A stretch of DNA of 45,258 bases, from the NCBI RefSeq assembly GCF_001552175.1, contig NZ_BCQR01000095.1, positions 1-45,258 of the forward strand, given 5' to 3'. Of this stretch, positions 8,991-17,666 are shown in pieces (position 1 is the stretch's first letter; every line of letters starts with the position of its first letter). The notes under the pieces were generated by a model. It was not told the DNA's origin. It did no database searches and saw nothing but the letters and a program-made list of their open reading frames with translations. This DNA comes from Actinomadura kijaniata NBRC 14229 (lineage in GTDB: Bacteria > Actinomycetota > Actinomycetes > Streptosporangiales > Streptosporangiaceae). Both the position numbers and the translations under genes were made by a program.

Positions 8991-10202
8991 ATGTCAGACG
9001 ACGACCGCGGATCATCTATCGCTGCCGTCATTTCGCTTTTGTGTCGCAATCGCGACATTGCGGGCAGGCCGTCATTTGACGCCATCGAACGCATCTCAGG
9101 AGATCTTGCAGTTGGCAAGGTGCAGGTGGCTGGGGTCGCCGTCGAGCGGCTGGCCAAGTCCACTGTCTATGATCTGCTGACTCAGCCGCGGCGACGGATT
9201 CCGCGCTGGAGGCAGGTGGAGTCGCTGTGGGCGGTGCTGGTCCACATCGCCCAGACCACCGGACGTTCCACCACCGGCATGGCCCCCCTGTCAGAGATCC
9301 ACGGCCGCTACCAGCAGTTGGTCCAGCGCCCGCCGATGACAGGTCGCCGCGCTGGCTCTCCTGCCACCCACCGGCTCGAGGTATCCGATCCACCCGCCAG
9401 CACCGCGACCGGCAGTGACCGGGCGGGCAGTGACCAGGTCACCGCCCAGTTGGCTCCCGGCGTTGCGGGCGACAGCAGTGGCCTGGAGGGGGCTGGTGCT
9501 TTGCTGGCGGGTTGGGATCCGGCCAGTCCGCACAGCCCCGTCTCCCGTGTACTGGCGGTCAAGCAGCGGCTCAAGGAGGCCGGGCAGCTTACTGAGACCA
9601 CCTGGTGGAGCCAGTACGCCGATATCGTGCCCTGCTGGTTTCGGGCCTACCTGTCGGTGGAGCCTGAGCTGGCGGAGATCCGCACCTTCGCCCCCCACTA
9701 CCTTCCCGGGCTGTTGCAGATCGACGACTACGCCCGCCACATCATCGCCACCGACCTGCCCGACATCGACGCTGGCGAGCGGGAGCGCCGCGTGCAGTTG
9801 CGGATGCATCGCCAGCACATCCTGCGGCGGCCCGACCGACCGACCTACTGGGTCGTCACCACCCAACGCGCGTTGTACCCGCCGCATCTGCCGCCTAGTG
9901 TGCGGCGCGCCCAGATCAAGCACCTGATCACCATGTCCATCCATCAGGACTTCACCTTGCAGCTCATCGACGCTCGGGTCGCCGAACGTATCCACTGCGG
10001 AGCGATGACGGTCATGCGGTTCGCCGAGCCCGGCTATGGAGATGCGGTCTATCTCGAGCAGCCCGGTCGCGGCTTCTACCAATGCGACGGTGAGGACGTG
10101 GCCTATCACAACGTTCAGTTCACCAGGCTGGCGAGCAAAGCGCGCCCGCGCGATGAAACCGTCGCGCTATTGCTGGATCTCTTTGGCCGACTCCAGCCAT
10201 AG
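8991..10202 (+). CDS. DUF5753 (Scr1-type) helix-turn-helix regulator
   Basis: A 403-residue protein. Residues ~15-90 form a divergent helix-turn-helix region (AKSTVYDLLTQPRRRIPRWRQ). A ~90-residue Pro/Gly/Ser-rich linker follows. From about residue 195 (TTWWSQYADIVPCWF, FAPHYLPGLLQIDDYAR) to the end (MTVMRFAEPGYGDAVYLEQ) it matches DUF5753. Most relatives are ~280 residues with an N-terminal XRE domain, so the long N-terminal half is atypical. The family includes Streptomyces developmental regulators that work with DUF397 partners such as the one at 7690. The first codons have unusually low third-position GC, hinting at a different origin of the N-terminus. Confidence 0.82.
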   Translation: MSDDDRGSSIAAVISLLCRNRDIAGRPSFDAIERISGDLAVGKVQVAGVAVERLAKSTVYDLLTQPRRRIPRWRQVESLWAVLVHIAQTTGRSTTGMAPLSEIHGRYQQLVQRPPMTGRRAGSPATHRLEVSDPPASTATGSDRAGSDQVTAQLAPGVAGDSSGLEGAGALLAGWDPASPHSPVSRVLAVKQRLKEAGQLTETTWWSQYADIVPCWFRAYLSVEPELAEIRTFAPHYLPGLLQIDDYARHIIATDLPDIDAGERERRVQLRMHRQHILRRPDRPTYWVVTTQRALYPPHLPPSVRRAQIKHLITMSIHQDFTLQLIDARVAERIHCGAMTVMRFAEPGYGDAVYLEQPGRGFYQCDGEDVAYHNVQFTRLASKARPRDETVALLLDLFGRLQP

Positions 10203-10408
10203 CGCCACCGCCTCCTGTGCGCGGAAACGTTTTGTGTTGGGATGGCAGAAAGGGTGAGATTCACGCGCGCCCACGCATGAGGTCCCCGCCCGTACACGCG
10301 CCGATCACTGACACCAGTAGGCATCCCCCGGCTCCATCCGCCGACTCCACCTGCAGGCGCACCGGGCACAAGCCATGGGTGCGGCGCCTGTGCGTACGGA
10401 GGCCAGCG

Positions 10409-11290
10409 ATGACCGACGACCAGCAGCACTACCGCAAGGAGCCCCGCACCACCAGGGGGCGCGACGCCATAGACGATTTCCGGGAGGCGGAGTCGGGGTT
10501 TGACACCAGCGTTCCGCACTCGGCGCGGATCTGGAACTACTGGCTAGGCGGCAAGGACAATTTCCCCGTCGACCAGCAGGCCGGCGACGCCTACGCCCAG
10601 ACCTTCCCCGGCATCCGCGACCTGGCCCGCGCCTCCCGCGCCTTCATCGGCCGGGCCGTCACCTACCTGGCCGCCGAACAAGGCGTCTGGCAGTTCCTGG
10701 ACATCGGCACTGGCCTGCCCACCGAGGACAACACCCACCAGGTCGCCCAGCGCGTCAACCCCCACGCCCACATCGTGTACGTCGACAACGACCCACTGGT
10801 ACTCACCCACGCCCGCGCACTGCTGACCACCAAAATCGAAGGCTCCACCCAGTACATCGACGCCGACCTGCACCACCCCGACGACATCCTGACCCAAGCC
10901 CGCGGACTGCTGGACTTCGACCAGCCGATCGCGCTGATGCTGATGGGCATCATGGGCCACATCGCCAGCTACGACCAGGCCCGCTCCATCACCCAACGCT
11001 TGCTGGATCCCCTGCCGGCCGGCAGCTTCCTGGCCCTGTACGACGGCACCGCCACCGACCCGGCGTTCCTCAAAGCCCAAGAAGGCTACGACGACACCGG
11101 CGCGGTCCCCTACAAACTCCGCACCCCCGCCGCCATCACCGCGTTCTTCGACGGCCTGGAGCTGATCGACCCCGGCATCGTGCCCATCCAGCAGTGGCAC
11201 CCCGATCCCAGCCCGATCACCCCCGGCCACGTAGACGCCTACGGTGGCATCGGCCGCAAACCCCAAGCACCACCCCCCAGGGCCCGGTAA
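10409..11290 (+). CDS. SAM-dependent methyltransferase, Methyltransf_19 (DUF574)
   Basis: A 293-residue protein with the Methyltransf_19 pattern: VPHSARIWNYWLGGKDNFPVD, the SAM-binding FLDIGTGLPTEDNTHQVAQ, VYVDNDPLVLTHARALL and GIMGHI. The substrate of the family is unknown; the enzymes are abundant in actinomycetes and often neighbour DUF397/XRE genes, as here. The ATG at 10409 has GGAGG eight bases upstream; longer in-frame extensions are basic and not conserved-looking. It lies 206 bases after the DUF5753 gene in the same direction and ends at an 11-bp hairpin. Confidence 0.9.
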   Translation: MTDDQQHYRKEPRTTRGRDAIDDFREAESGFDTSVPHSARIWNYWLGGKDNFPVDQQAGDAYAQTFPGIRDLARASRAFIGRAVTYLAAEQGVWQFLDIGTGLPTEDNTHQVAQRVNPHAHIVYVDNDPLVLTHARALLTTKIEGSTQYIDADLHHPDDILTQARGLLDFDQPIALMLMGIMGHIASYDQARSITQRLLDPLPAGSFLALYDGTATDPAFLKAQEGYDDTGAVPYKLRTPAAITAFFDGLELIDPGIVPIQQWHPDPSPITPGHVDAYGGIGRKPQAPPPRAR

Positions 11291-11326
11291 CGGCCCGCCG
11301 ATACCCGCAGCGGACGCGCTCGTCCA

Positions 11327-11358
11327 CGGTCGTCCCGCGCCGTGGCACGGGACGACCG
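11327..11358. terminator. Hairpin terminator after the methyltransferase gene
   Basis: A perfect 11-bp stem (CGGTCGTCCCG / CGGGACGACCG) with a 10-base loop, 36 bases after the stop. Its arms resemble another intergenic hairpin at 39134-39159. Confidence 0.75.
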
Positions 11359-11430
11359 GACGCTACGCCGGGGCATGCACCGGAGCCTGTGCTGGGCCTG
11401 TGCCGTGCGTTTGTCACGCAAGGGGGCTAG

Positions 11431-12447
11431 GGCGTGTTTCAAAGGCAGGTCAGGAGCCAGTCGTTGATGCAGGCGATGTGGAGAACGGCCTGGTAGCGGA
11501 CGGCGAGCTTGTCGTACCGGGTGGCCACGGCGCGGTGGCGTTTGAGGCGGTTGATGCCACACTCCACTGCGTGCCGGGCCCGGTAGTCGATCGTGCAGAA
11601 CGCCGGTGGCCGCCCGCCGACGCTGCCGCGCCGCCTGCGGTGGCCGATCTGGTCGGCCGGTTGCGGGATGGTCGCACGGATGCCGCGACGGCGCAGGTAA
11701 GCGCGGTTGGCGGCCGAGGAGTATGCCTTGTCGGCCCGCACTCGCTCTGGCCGGGTGCGGGCACGCCCGGGTCCGATCCGCGGCACCGCGATCGCCTCCA
11801 GCACGGCCTGGAACTGGGGTGAATCACCGCGCTGTCCGGCCGTGACCAGCAGCGCCAGCACGCGTTGGCCCTGCTCGCAGGCCAGGTGGATCTTGGTGGT
11901 GAGCCGGCCGCGTGAGCGTCCCAGTCCGTGATCAGCGGGTTCGGGTGGACCGTCCCCGCCGGTGGCTCCTGCTGGGGGCCGGTGCGGGCACCGGCGGCGT
12001 GCTGGTGGGCACGGCAGATGGTGGAATCCACCCCGACCTGCCAGGTGATCAGCCCGGCCGCATCGGCGCGGGCCTGCAGGGCGGTGAGGATCTGGGCCCA
12101 GACCCCGGCCCGCTGCCAGCGACGAAACAACGAGTAGACCGCCTGCCAGGACCCGTAACAGGCCGGCACGTCCCGCCAGGGCGCGCCCACCCGCACCCGC
12201 CAGCGGATGCCATCGATGAGCTGGCGTTTGGTCCATCGCGACGGACGACCCGACCGATCGGGAACGGGCAGCAGCGGTTGCAGGAGTGCCCACTGCGCAT
12301 CGGTCAGGTCGAACCGTCTCGTTGCCACTAGGCTGGCCACGAGGTCTCCGGTACTGCTGGTTCTGCTTGGTCGCTGAACTTGCTACCGGAGACCTCTTGC
12401 GTTCACGACCGAGACACACCGCCACACATCAGACTTCGAAACACGAT
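11431..12447 (-). mobile_element. IS5-family insertion sequence, about 1.0 kb
   Basis: The element is bounded by imperfect inverted repeats. The left end reads CGTGTTTCAAAGGCAG just after position 11432; the reverse complement of the right end reads CGTGTTTCGAAGTCTG, giving 13 of 16 matches. Both ends are flanked outside by CTAG (11427-11430 and 12448-12451), which fits the YTAR target duplication known for IS5 elements. It carries one transposase reading region. On its right it abuts the N-terminal remnant of an IS701-type transposase, but the rest of that transposase is not found on the left, so more than a simple insertion occurred. Confidence 0.8.
11439..12340 (-). CDS. IS5-family transposase in two overlapping frames
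   Basis: The first frame starts at MASLVATRRFDLTDAQWALL and encodes the N-terminal DUF4096-like part and first DDE region (GVDSTICRAHQHAAG). Near 11925 the homology moves to the -1 frame, GRSRGRLTTKIHLACE, followed by RADKAYSS and the C-terminal HAVECGINRLKRHRAVATRYDK with the conserved glutamate. Both halves lie in long overlapping frames, the organisation of IS5 subgroups that make the full transposase by programmed frameshifting. I do not see a classical A-rich slippery heptamer; the junction is ACTGGGAC. It may therefore be either programmed or a disabling one-base deletion. Confidence 0.75.
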
Positions 12448-12451
12448 CTAG

Positions 12452-12616
12452 CCGAGCGGCCATCGGCCGCATCGACTTGCGTTGCCCATCCAGCAGCAGC
12501 CCGCGCAGATACCGTCCACCCTTGGTACGCTGATCGACGCGCGCCAACGGCGCGAACACCTGCGCGGTGAACTCCTGCAACCGGGCCCGGCACCCGGCCA
12601 ACTCCTCAGGCGTCAT
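12452..12616 (-). pseudogene. N-terminal remnant of an IS701-type transposase
   Basis: Codons from ATG 12616 read MTPEELAGCRARLQEFTAQV, then FAPLARVDQRTKGGRYLRGLLLDGQRKSM, the conserved N-terminus of IS701/IS4-like transposases common in actinomycetes. The homology stops after MAARL exactly where the IS5 element begins. The remaining ~350 residues are missing on this side. Confidence 0.8.
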
Positions 12617-12670
12617 CCACCCAGCACAACACCGCATCACTCATCCGACCAGACACCTAACAAAGTCCTA

Positions 12671-13828
12671 CTAGTCCCGGTGCAGGGTCGCGGCCTTGTC
12701 AGTGGCCTTCGGAGTTTCGTCGGTGTACCCGTAGTGGAGTATTAGGGAGTACTCCCCGGAATTACCGCCTTGATAGTCGGTTTCCAGCGGTGACCCGGTT
12801 CTCGGATCGATGATGAGCCTGTAGGTGCCCGAGCCGACGCCCTCGGTACCCGAGCCGGTCCGGGCCAGCGCCTGACCGTGGCGCCCCTTCTGGTCGGTGA
12901 CCGAGCCCAGTGAGCGGACGTCCGGGAGATCCGCCAAAACTCGGTACGCGGCAGCGCGCACGTTCGGTCGCACGGGGCCGATGGGGGAGGCGATGAGGAT
13001 TCCGGCGGCCGCCCACAGCTGAGCGGAGTCGCCCTCCACCGGACCGGCCAGGCCGCCTGAGCGAGTCCAGGCCAGGAGCTGCCGCCGCAGGGTGGCCGGG
13101 TCCTGGGACAGCTTGGCGATGTCCAGCCCGATGGGCGGCTGCCCCATCATGCCCGCACCGCCTGACATGCGTGTGGTCGTCTTGGGCCGGGGTCGGACGT
13201 CGAACCAGCGGCACCGTTGCCTGACCGGGACCTCTTCAAAGGTGCCGTCGGATCGCGGCTCGCCTGCCTTGTATCCGACGATCTCGTCCTCGTTGCAGCG
13301 TTCCTTAACCCGCTTGGGGCTTCCTGCGGCGCGCCATGCTGCGGCGTCCGCCGGGGACGCAGGTTGGACGCCCAATTCCTGGAAGGAGGTCCAGCCGGTG
13401 ACGCCGGGCACCGTGGAATACCACAGCTCGTCGACCCTGCGGCTCAGCACCGTGTACGGATGTTCCTTCGAGCCGACGGTGTGCGCCTGCCCTTCCTCCT
13501 TGGCGAATCGGAAGTAGCGGCCGGTCGCAGGTGCTGCCGCAGACTTGGTGGCCGCGGCGAGGAGGATCCGGCGGGCTGAGGGGTCCGCCGGATGAGGAAC
13601 CGAGGTCGAGGCGTCGCCGGTCACCACGATCGCCGCGGTGACCGCTGCTGCCGCGGGCAGCAGCCCCGCCCCGAGCAGCCAGCGGGTACGCGACCGTCCC
13701 GGCCGTCCGCCCGGGGCGGGTTCGGCATCCTTGGCCAGGAGCAGGAGCCGGGCCCGGCCTGCGGCGGCGACGCCTGGTTCGGCCTTCGGCTCGGTGAACA
13801 GGTGCTCGATCAGCTTCATCTCGTCCAT
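12671..13828 (-). CDS. CU044_5270 family protein, putative membrane partner of the ECF sigma factor
   Basis: A 385-residue protein whose start overlaps the sigma-factor stop (ATGA), so the two are cotranslated. Residues ~1-45 are cytosolic, a single membrane helix follows (WLLGAGLLPAAAAVTAAIVV), and the remainder is extracellular with a CU044_5270-like domain (TGRYFRFAKEEGQ, YRLIIDPRTGSPLETDY). Members of this family always sit beside an ECF sigma gene and are thought to act as anti-sigma or sensor proteins, although a classical zinc anti-sigma motif is absent. It probably holds the sigma factor inactive until an envelope signal arrives; that role is inferred from topology and coupling. Confidence 0.85.
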   Translation of the reverse strand: MDEMKLIEHLFTEPKAEPGVAAAGRARLLLLAKDAEPAPGGRPGRSRTRWLLGAGLLPAAAAVTAAIVVTGDASTSVPHPADPSARRILLAAATKSAAAPATGRYFRFAKEEGQAHTVGSKEHPYTVLSRRVDELWYSTVPGVTGWTSFQELGVQPASPADAAAWRAAGSPKRVKERCNEDEIVGYKAGEPRSDGTFEEVPVRQRCRWFDVRPRPKTTTRMSGGAGMMGQPPIGLDIAKLSQDPATLRRQLLAWTRSGGLAGPVEGDSAQLWAAAGILIASPIGPVRPNVRAAAYRVLADLPDVRSLGSVTDQKGRHGQALARTGSGTEGVGSGTYRLIIDPRTGSPLETDYQGGNSGEYSLILHYGYTDETPKATDKAATLHRD

Positions 13829-14418
13829 CAGTCCTCCTCCGTCGGATCGATCTGGCCACCCAGAGCACGTCGAAGCCGCTTTCTGGCGCGGTTGAGACGG
13901 GAGCCCACTGTGCCGCTGGGGATGCCGAGGGCTTGAGTGATCTCGTCATAGCCGAGCCCGCCCAGGATCGAGAGGAACACCACGTCCCGGTCGCCGGGCG
14001 CAAGGTCCCGCATCGCCTGCACAAGATCCGGTCTGAGTGCCTCGGCCGTGATGCGTGAGGTGACCTGGTCCTCGTGGCCGTCCAAGGCGTACTCGACGCT
14101 GACCCTGCCAAGTGCCTTGAGCCGGCGCTGCTCGGTGCGCCGGTGCTGGGACACCAGATTGGTGGCGATCCCGTACAGCCAGGGACGGAAAGTGCCGCCA
14201 CGCGAGGCGTCGAAGTCCGTTCTGCGGCGGAAGGCGATGAGGAACGTCTCGGCGGCGAGGTCGTCGGCGTTCTCACGGCCGAGGCGCGCGGCGAGGTAGT
14301 GGTAGATGTCATCGAAGTAGCGGTCGTACAGCAGAGCGAACCGTTCGGGCTCGTGCACCGACGATGCGACGAGTTCGGCGTCGTCCGTCACCCCGCCTGC
14401 CTCTGGGGGAGCTTTCAT
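13828..14418 (-). CDS. ECF-type RNA polymerase sigma factor
   Basis: A 196-residue protein. Region 2 is FALLYDRYFDDIYHYLAARLG, followed by ADDLAAETFLIAFRRRTDFD; GGTFRPWLYGIATNLVSQHRR covers -10 recognition. After a ~50-residue linker, region 4 is VFLSILGGLGYDEITQALGIP with SGTVGSRLNRARKRLR, the -35-binding helix-turn-helix. Its length is normal for ECF factors. The start ATG is preceded by GAAAGGAAG. It is the first gene of a two-gene operon with the CU044_5270 protein and probably autoregulates that operon. The signal and regulon are unknown. Confidence 0.92.
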   Translation of the reverse strand: MKAPPEAGGVTDDAELVASSVHEPERFALLYDRYFDDIYHYLAARLGRENADDLAAETFLIAFRRRTDFDASRGGTFRPWLYGIATNLVSQHRRTEQRRLKALGRVSVEYALDGHEDQVTSRITAEALRPDLVQAMRDLAPGDRDVVFLSILGGLGYDEITQALGIPSGTVGSRLNRARKRLRRALGGQIDPTEED

Positions 14419-14601
14419 CGACTTCCTTTCGGGTCGCGGTCACCCTGTTGTTGGCCGCCGCCCCGATCATCTTCACGGCACCTCGCGGGGTGCGGCCGTT
14501 GCCTAACAGGCGGCTCCTCGACCGGCAAGATTCGTGCCTGTTGGGAAGCCCTCCACTGCTGCGCGAACGCCACGAGGAATGGCGGCTGTGGCATCCCAGC
14601 T

Positions 14602-14877
14602 CTATAGCCCGTAGGCCCCTACGAGCAGCACGGCCGGGACCAGCAGCACGCGGGCGGTGAGGGTCCGGGTGAGCAGTGGCAGGGCCGGGTCGCGCGGCGG
14701 GCGTTCCATGATGTGCTCGTCCCTGGGCTCGACGGCGAACGGCAGGCCCAGGATCAGCACGGCGGTCATGTTCAGCCACAGCACCTGCACCGGCAGGATC
14801 GGCAGGTCGGCGCCCAGGACGATCGCGGTGACCAGGACTCCGCCAACCGCCAGAGTCGAAGGCGGCCCACCCACCAT
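14602..14877 (-). pseudogene. C-terminal remnant of a P-type cation-transporting ATPase
   Basis: The 91 codons read LPILPVQVLWLNMTAVLILG, then AVEPRDEHIMERPPRDPALPLL, the membrane segment and loop that follow the M5 helix in P-type cation ATPases. The phosphorylation domain and most of the C-terminal helices are absent, and the frame stops after LVGAYGL. The first ~15 codons lie inside a ~130-bp repeat whose other copy is at 38.95-39.08 kb. It is a non-functional fragment. Confidence 0.75.
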
Positions 14878-14957
14878 GTTCCTCTCCCGTCCGAAGCCTG
14901 TCATCGAACGGTGTGTTTTCTGGATAGAACTGCGCACTGGTCGGCGCGGCCGCCAAC
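14828..14957 (-). repeat. ~130-bp repeat, left copy (partner at 38946-39075, inverted)
   Basis: On the minus strand it contains TTCTATCCAGAAAACACACC, GTTCGATGACAGG and GGTGGG, and ends with GGCGGTTGGCGGAGTCCTGG. The plus strand at 38.95-39.08 kb has the same order with scattered substitutions. Homology stops abruptly at GTCAC on one side in both copies. The function is unknown; it may be a transposon end or a duplicated gene scrap. Confidence 0.75.
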
Positions 14958-15010
14958 TTGTGACTTTCTGAGCTTGATGTCGTCTAATCGTCGACGGGCT
15001 GTTTCCAACC

Positions 15011-15715
15011 TCAGTTGGTGTGGTGGTGCAGGGCCAGGATCGCTTGGACGATGGTGGTGATCCGGGCCGGTGACCAGCGGGCTCTGCGCAGGAGGTGCCA
15101 GTTCTTGAGGGTGGCGGCGCCTTGCTCGCCAACCGCGCGGACCTGGGCATGGTGCCGGTTGAACAGCCTCTTGCGTTTGCCGAGCCTGCGGTGCTTGCGG
15201 CGTTTGAACGGGGTGCCGATGACCCCTCCTGCGCCGCAGTGCGCCTTGTCGGTGTAGCAGGCGATCGCCTGGTGCGTGAGAGCGTCGATGATGCCGTGGA
15301 TGCGGGCGGCGGTCAGGTCATGGACCGAGCCGGGCAGGGCCGCCGACGCCCAGATCAGCTGGCCGTGCGGGTCGGTGATGAACTGGATGTTGACGCCGTG
15401 CCGATGATGTTTTCCGGAGTAGTACAGCCGGTCGTTCGCGCCCGACAGCCGGTCGATCCCGGCCAGGGTGGCGTCCAGGATCACGTACGTCATGCGCCGG
15501 GCGGTCCGCATCGCCTGCCGCAGGTCGGGCGCTACCTCAGCCAGCAGCGCCTGGCGGCCAGACGCAAGCACCCGCCACTGCGACCCGATCCGGCGGCGGT
15601 GGTCACGGATGAGGCCGGTCACGAAGGCGCGGGTCGCAGGTGACAGATCGAGGCAGGCACGGTAGAACAACACCAGAAATTCCTGGCAAGGCGGTCGTTT
15701 TGGTCGACTCCGCAT
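15011..15715 (-). pseudogene. IS5-like DDE_Tnp_4 transposase with internal deletion
   Basis: The frame reads VLFYRACLDLSPATRAFVTG at the N-terminus and YYSGKHHRHGVNIQFITDPH, GSVHDLTAARIHG, YTDKAHCGAGG and GAATLKNWHLLRRARW at the C-terminus, matching HARBI1-like DDE_Tnp_4 transposases. Between WRVLASGRQALL and AEVAPDLRQAM about 35-40 residues expected in the family, including the helix-turn-helix, are missing without loss of frame. Catalysis and binding would be lost. The element ends could not be located with confidence. Confidence 0.75.
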
Positions 15716-15981
15716 CTACCAGGAGCTTCACTACTTCATGATCGGGTCGTCCGTCCTGCAACCACCCTGCGACCAGCACGATGAAGCTGCAAACGGCTCA
15801 GCTGGGGCGTAGATCGCACGGTCGAACTGCGCATCGGTTCCGCCAGTTGCGCATCTGCTGACAGTCCGCGCCGACACTCATGAGGCGTTCCTGTCCCTGA
15901 CCCCTGGCCAAAGCCATTCCGATGCTCCACAGTTGCGGCCTTTAGACCGCCGCATGCTTAAAAAGAGGCCAGTCAGTCAAG

Positions 15982-16010
15982 TTGCCTTAGTGATTTCCAG
16001 AGGAAATATT
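15982..16010 (+). promoter_or_regulatory. Candidate promoter of the WGxxGxxG gene
   Basis: TTGCCT at 15982-15987 and AATATT at 16005-16010 are separated by 17 bases, in an AT-rich stretch unusual for this window. This would give a 5' leader of about 115 bases before the ATG at 16131. No other feature is seen in 15716-16130. Confidence 0.4.
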
Positions 16011-16130
16011 TGCTCGAAAGAATGCAGTTTTCCTTTTTGGCGGGGTAGGAGCAGTCGACGGGAAGCAGTGCTTCGACCGGCTGACAAGTTCAAGGAAATA
16101 GTCGACGCACCGAATCCGAAGGAGGAGTAA

Positions 16131-16409
16131 ATGAGTAAGTACATCGCCGCTGCGGCCATGGCGGCGTTCATCAGTATCGGCTCTGCAGCGCCAGCCCTTG
16201 CAGAACCGACGGAAACGATCACGAAGAACCAGGTACAGGTGGTGGCATCGCAAGAACGCCAGCAGCCCCGGCAGGACAATGACGACCACGACAACAGGGG
16301 CCTATGGGGCCTGACAGGCCTCCTTGGCCTTCTAGGTCTGCTCGGTCTGGCTAGAAAGCAGCGCGAGACCCCAAGGAGAGAACACACCGTTCCCCCAGAT
16401 CGCCGCTGA
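16131..16409 (+). CDS. WGxxGxxG-CTERM-type exported protein
   Basis: A 92-residue protein: Sec signal peptide MSKYIAAAAMAAFISIGSAA with cleavage near residue 24, a ~30-residue polar Gln/Asp-rich stretch (DNDDHDN), then GLWGLTGLLGLLGLLGLA followed at once by RKQR. This is the WGxxGxxG-CTERM arrangement: a glycine/leucine membrane helix plus a basic stop, which resembles sorting signals processed by dedicated proteases. The ATG has AAGGAGGAG six bases upstream, a near-perfect ribosome site. It stands alone with its own likely promoter. Function is unknown; surface anchoring is likely. Confidence 0.8.
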   Translation: MSKYIAAAAMAAFISIGSAAPALAEPTETITKNQVQVVASQERQQPRQDNDDHDNRGLWGLTGLLGLLGLLGLARKQRETPRREHTVPPDRR

Positions 16410-17273
16410 CACAAGCAGCCGGAGGCGATTGGCAGACATCCCGCAGCCGTTTCGACCTAAATCGGTAGGGCAAAATCAGCGTCTGAGTACCCATGAATCG
16501 GTTCCCTCGTCGAGCTGCCTGGAGCGCCTTTGGCTCGGATCTGCGGTTCACCGCGGGGTGATGCCAAGGTCGTCGGACCGTCTGGCATGCATGCGAGACG
16601 AATGAGCGATGGGGCGGCCGTTGGTGCGGAGCCGCTCGCTGGTGTCGGTCCAGCTATGAGGCCAGCCGGGGGCGAGTCCTGTCATGGCTCCTGGCGGCCG
16701 TACGCGGTGAGATCCACCGCCGCGTGGAACATCTGGCACACGGGGGTAGGAGCAGGGCGTGGGCGGTGTCCCGCCGAGCCCGGCGCCAAGCCATGATCAT
16801 CCCGCCGGGCGCTGCGGGCCCGCCCCTCCAGTCCAAGGACCGGGGAAACCATCCTCCGTTCGCACACCGGGCGCTGTGGCCTGACTCCACATGCTGGACC
16901 ACGCGGCGCTGGTTTGTCCGTCGCCTTTAACCTGATAGACACCTATTCCGTCTGGTCCGCGAGGTGGCGTCGCCTCAGGTCACACGCTCTACCGCTAATT
17001 TCTGTGCCGATCCTCATCATCCCCCTTGTCGCCCAGAGCGAGTTGGCAGCAACTCCGAATCTCCACCAGTTCCCGCGCCTGGGCAGGCTGCTCCTCATAA
17101 CGCTTGCGGGTGACATGCCCGACCGTCTGTGCACTCGTGGCGTCCTTTGACATCCTCCGCCTCCTCCAGCGGAAGGGAACAGATGCCGGCGCGGTGGCGC
17201 CGGTGTGTGCCTGATCACTACACGTAATGGCAGCCCGTATACAAGGTCTTTACCGGCATCGTGAAAGACCACG
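16410..17273. other. Intergenic region carrying the 175-bp repeat
   Basis: Apart from the 175-bp repeat at 16719-16893 I see no gene. Short frames cross the repeat on both strands, but these are also present in the other copy and owe their openness to the repeat. Confidence 0.5.
16719..16893 (+). repeat. 175-bp structured repeat, copy 1 (copy 2 at 34465-34639, inverted)
   Basis: The two copies align over 175 bases without an evident gap. A hairpin with stem GCCCGGCG / CGCCGGGC and a 17-base loop (CCAAGCCATGATCATCC) occurs here; the other copy has ACCCGGTG / CACCGGGT, with both changes compensated. A second shared hairpin is GGCGG-TGTC-CCGCC. Both copies also have GGTAGGAGCAGGG upstream and GAAACCATCC downstream of the hairpins. 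No protein domain is recognisable. Confidence 0.7.
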
Positions 17274-17666
17274 TTATGACAGGTGATCCGTTCGCGGACC
17301 GGGCACGGTTCCCCCAGAACGAACGCCTTGCGCCGCCTGCGCCACCCCGACCTGGCGCCGCCGCGCCCGCGTCTGGCGCCGCCGCGAACAGTAGACCGCC
17401 CCGCGCCGGTGCTCGACCCCCACCCACACCGCCTGGCACTCAGGACACCGCGCCCGACTGTCCCCGGAGGGGGCCACCGCCTTCGGCACGTTCTGCCGGA
17501 TCCGCCGCAACCAGCGCCAATGCCGGGCCCGGCACGCCGCCGAGCAGAACACAGCGTCCCGGCGCGCCTTCACCGGCAGCAGACCACCACTGCCCCGACA
17601 CAGCCGCTGTACCGCCTCACCGTCGACCACACGCTCAGCGTGCGCCGCTCCAGACAAGATCGCCAT
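17274..17666 (-). CDS. Putative zinc-finger-like small protein
   Basis: A 130-residue frame with cysteine clusters: ARRDAVFCSAACRARHWRW and RCPECQAVWVG, then HRRGAVYCS. The repeated DAVFCS / GAVYCS pattern followed by a basic segment is found in short actinomycete zinc-binding proteins, often plasmid- or phage-borne. The last ~30 residues (Arg/Gln/Gly-rich) look out of frame, so a frameshift near the 3' end is possible. The ATG directly follows the stop of the upstream mini-gene (TGAATG), giving translational coupling. Nucleic-acid binding is inferred from the cysteine-basic pattern only. Confidence 0.5.
   Translation of the reverse strand: MAILSGAAHAERVVDGEAVQRLCRGSGGLLPVKARRDAVFCSAACRARHWRWLRRIRQNVPKAVAPSGDSRARCPECQAVWVGVEHRRGAVYCSRRRQTRARRRQVGVAQAAQGVRSGGTVPGPRTDHLS

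Noticed and set aside
11427..12616. Idea that the IS5 element simply split one IS701 gene
   Set aside because: The sequence left of the IS5 element does not continue the IS701 protein, so a deletion or rearrangement must also have occurred.
16830..16880. GAAACCATCC sequence in the 175-bp repeat resembling a CRISPR repeat start
   Set aside because: It occurs once per repeat copy, with no spacer array and no cas genes.
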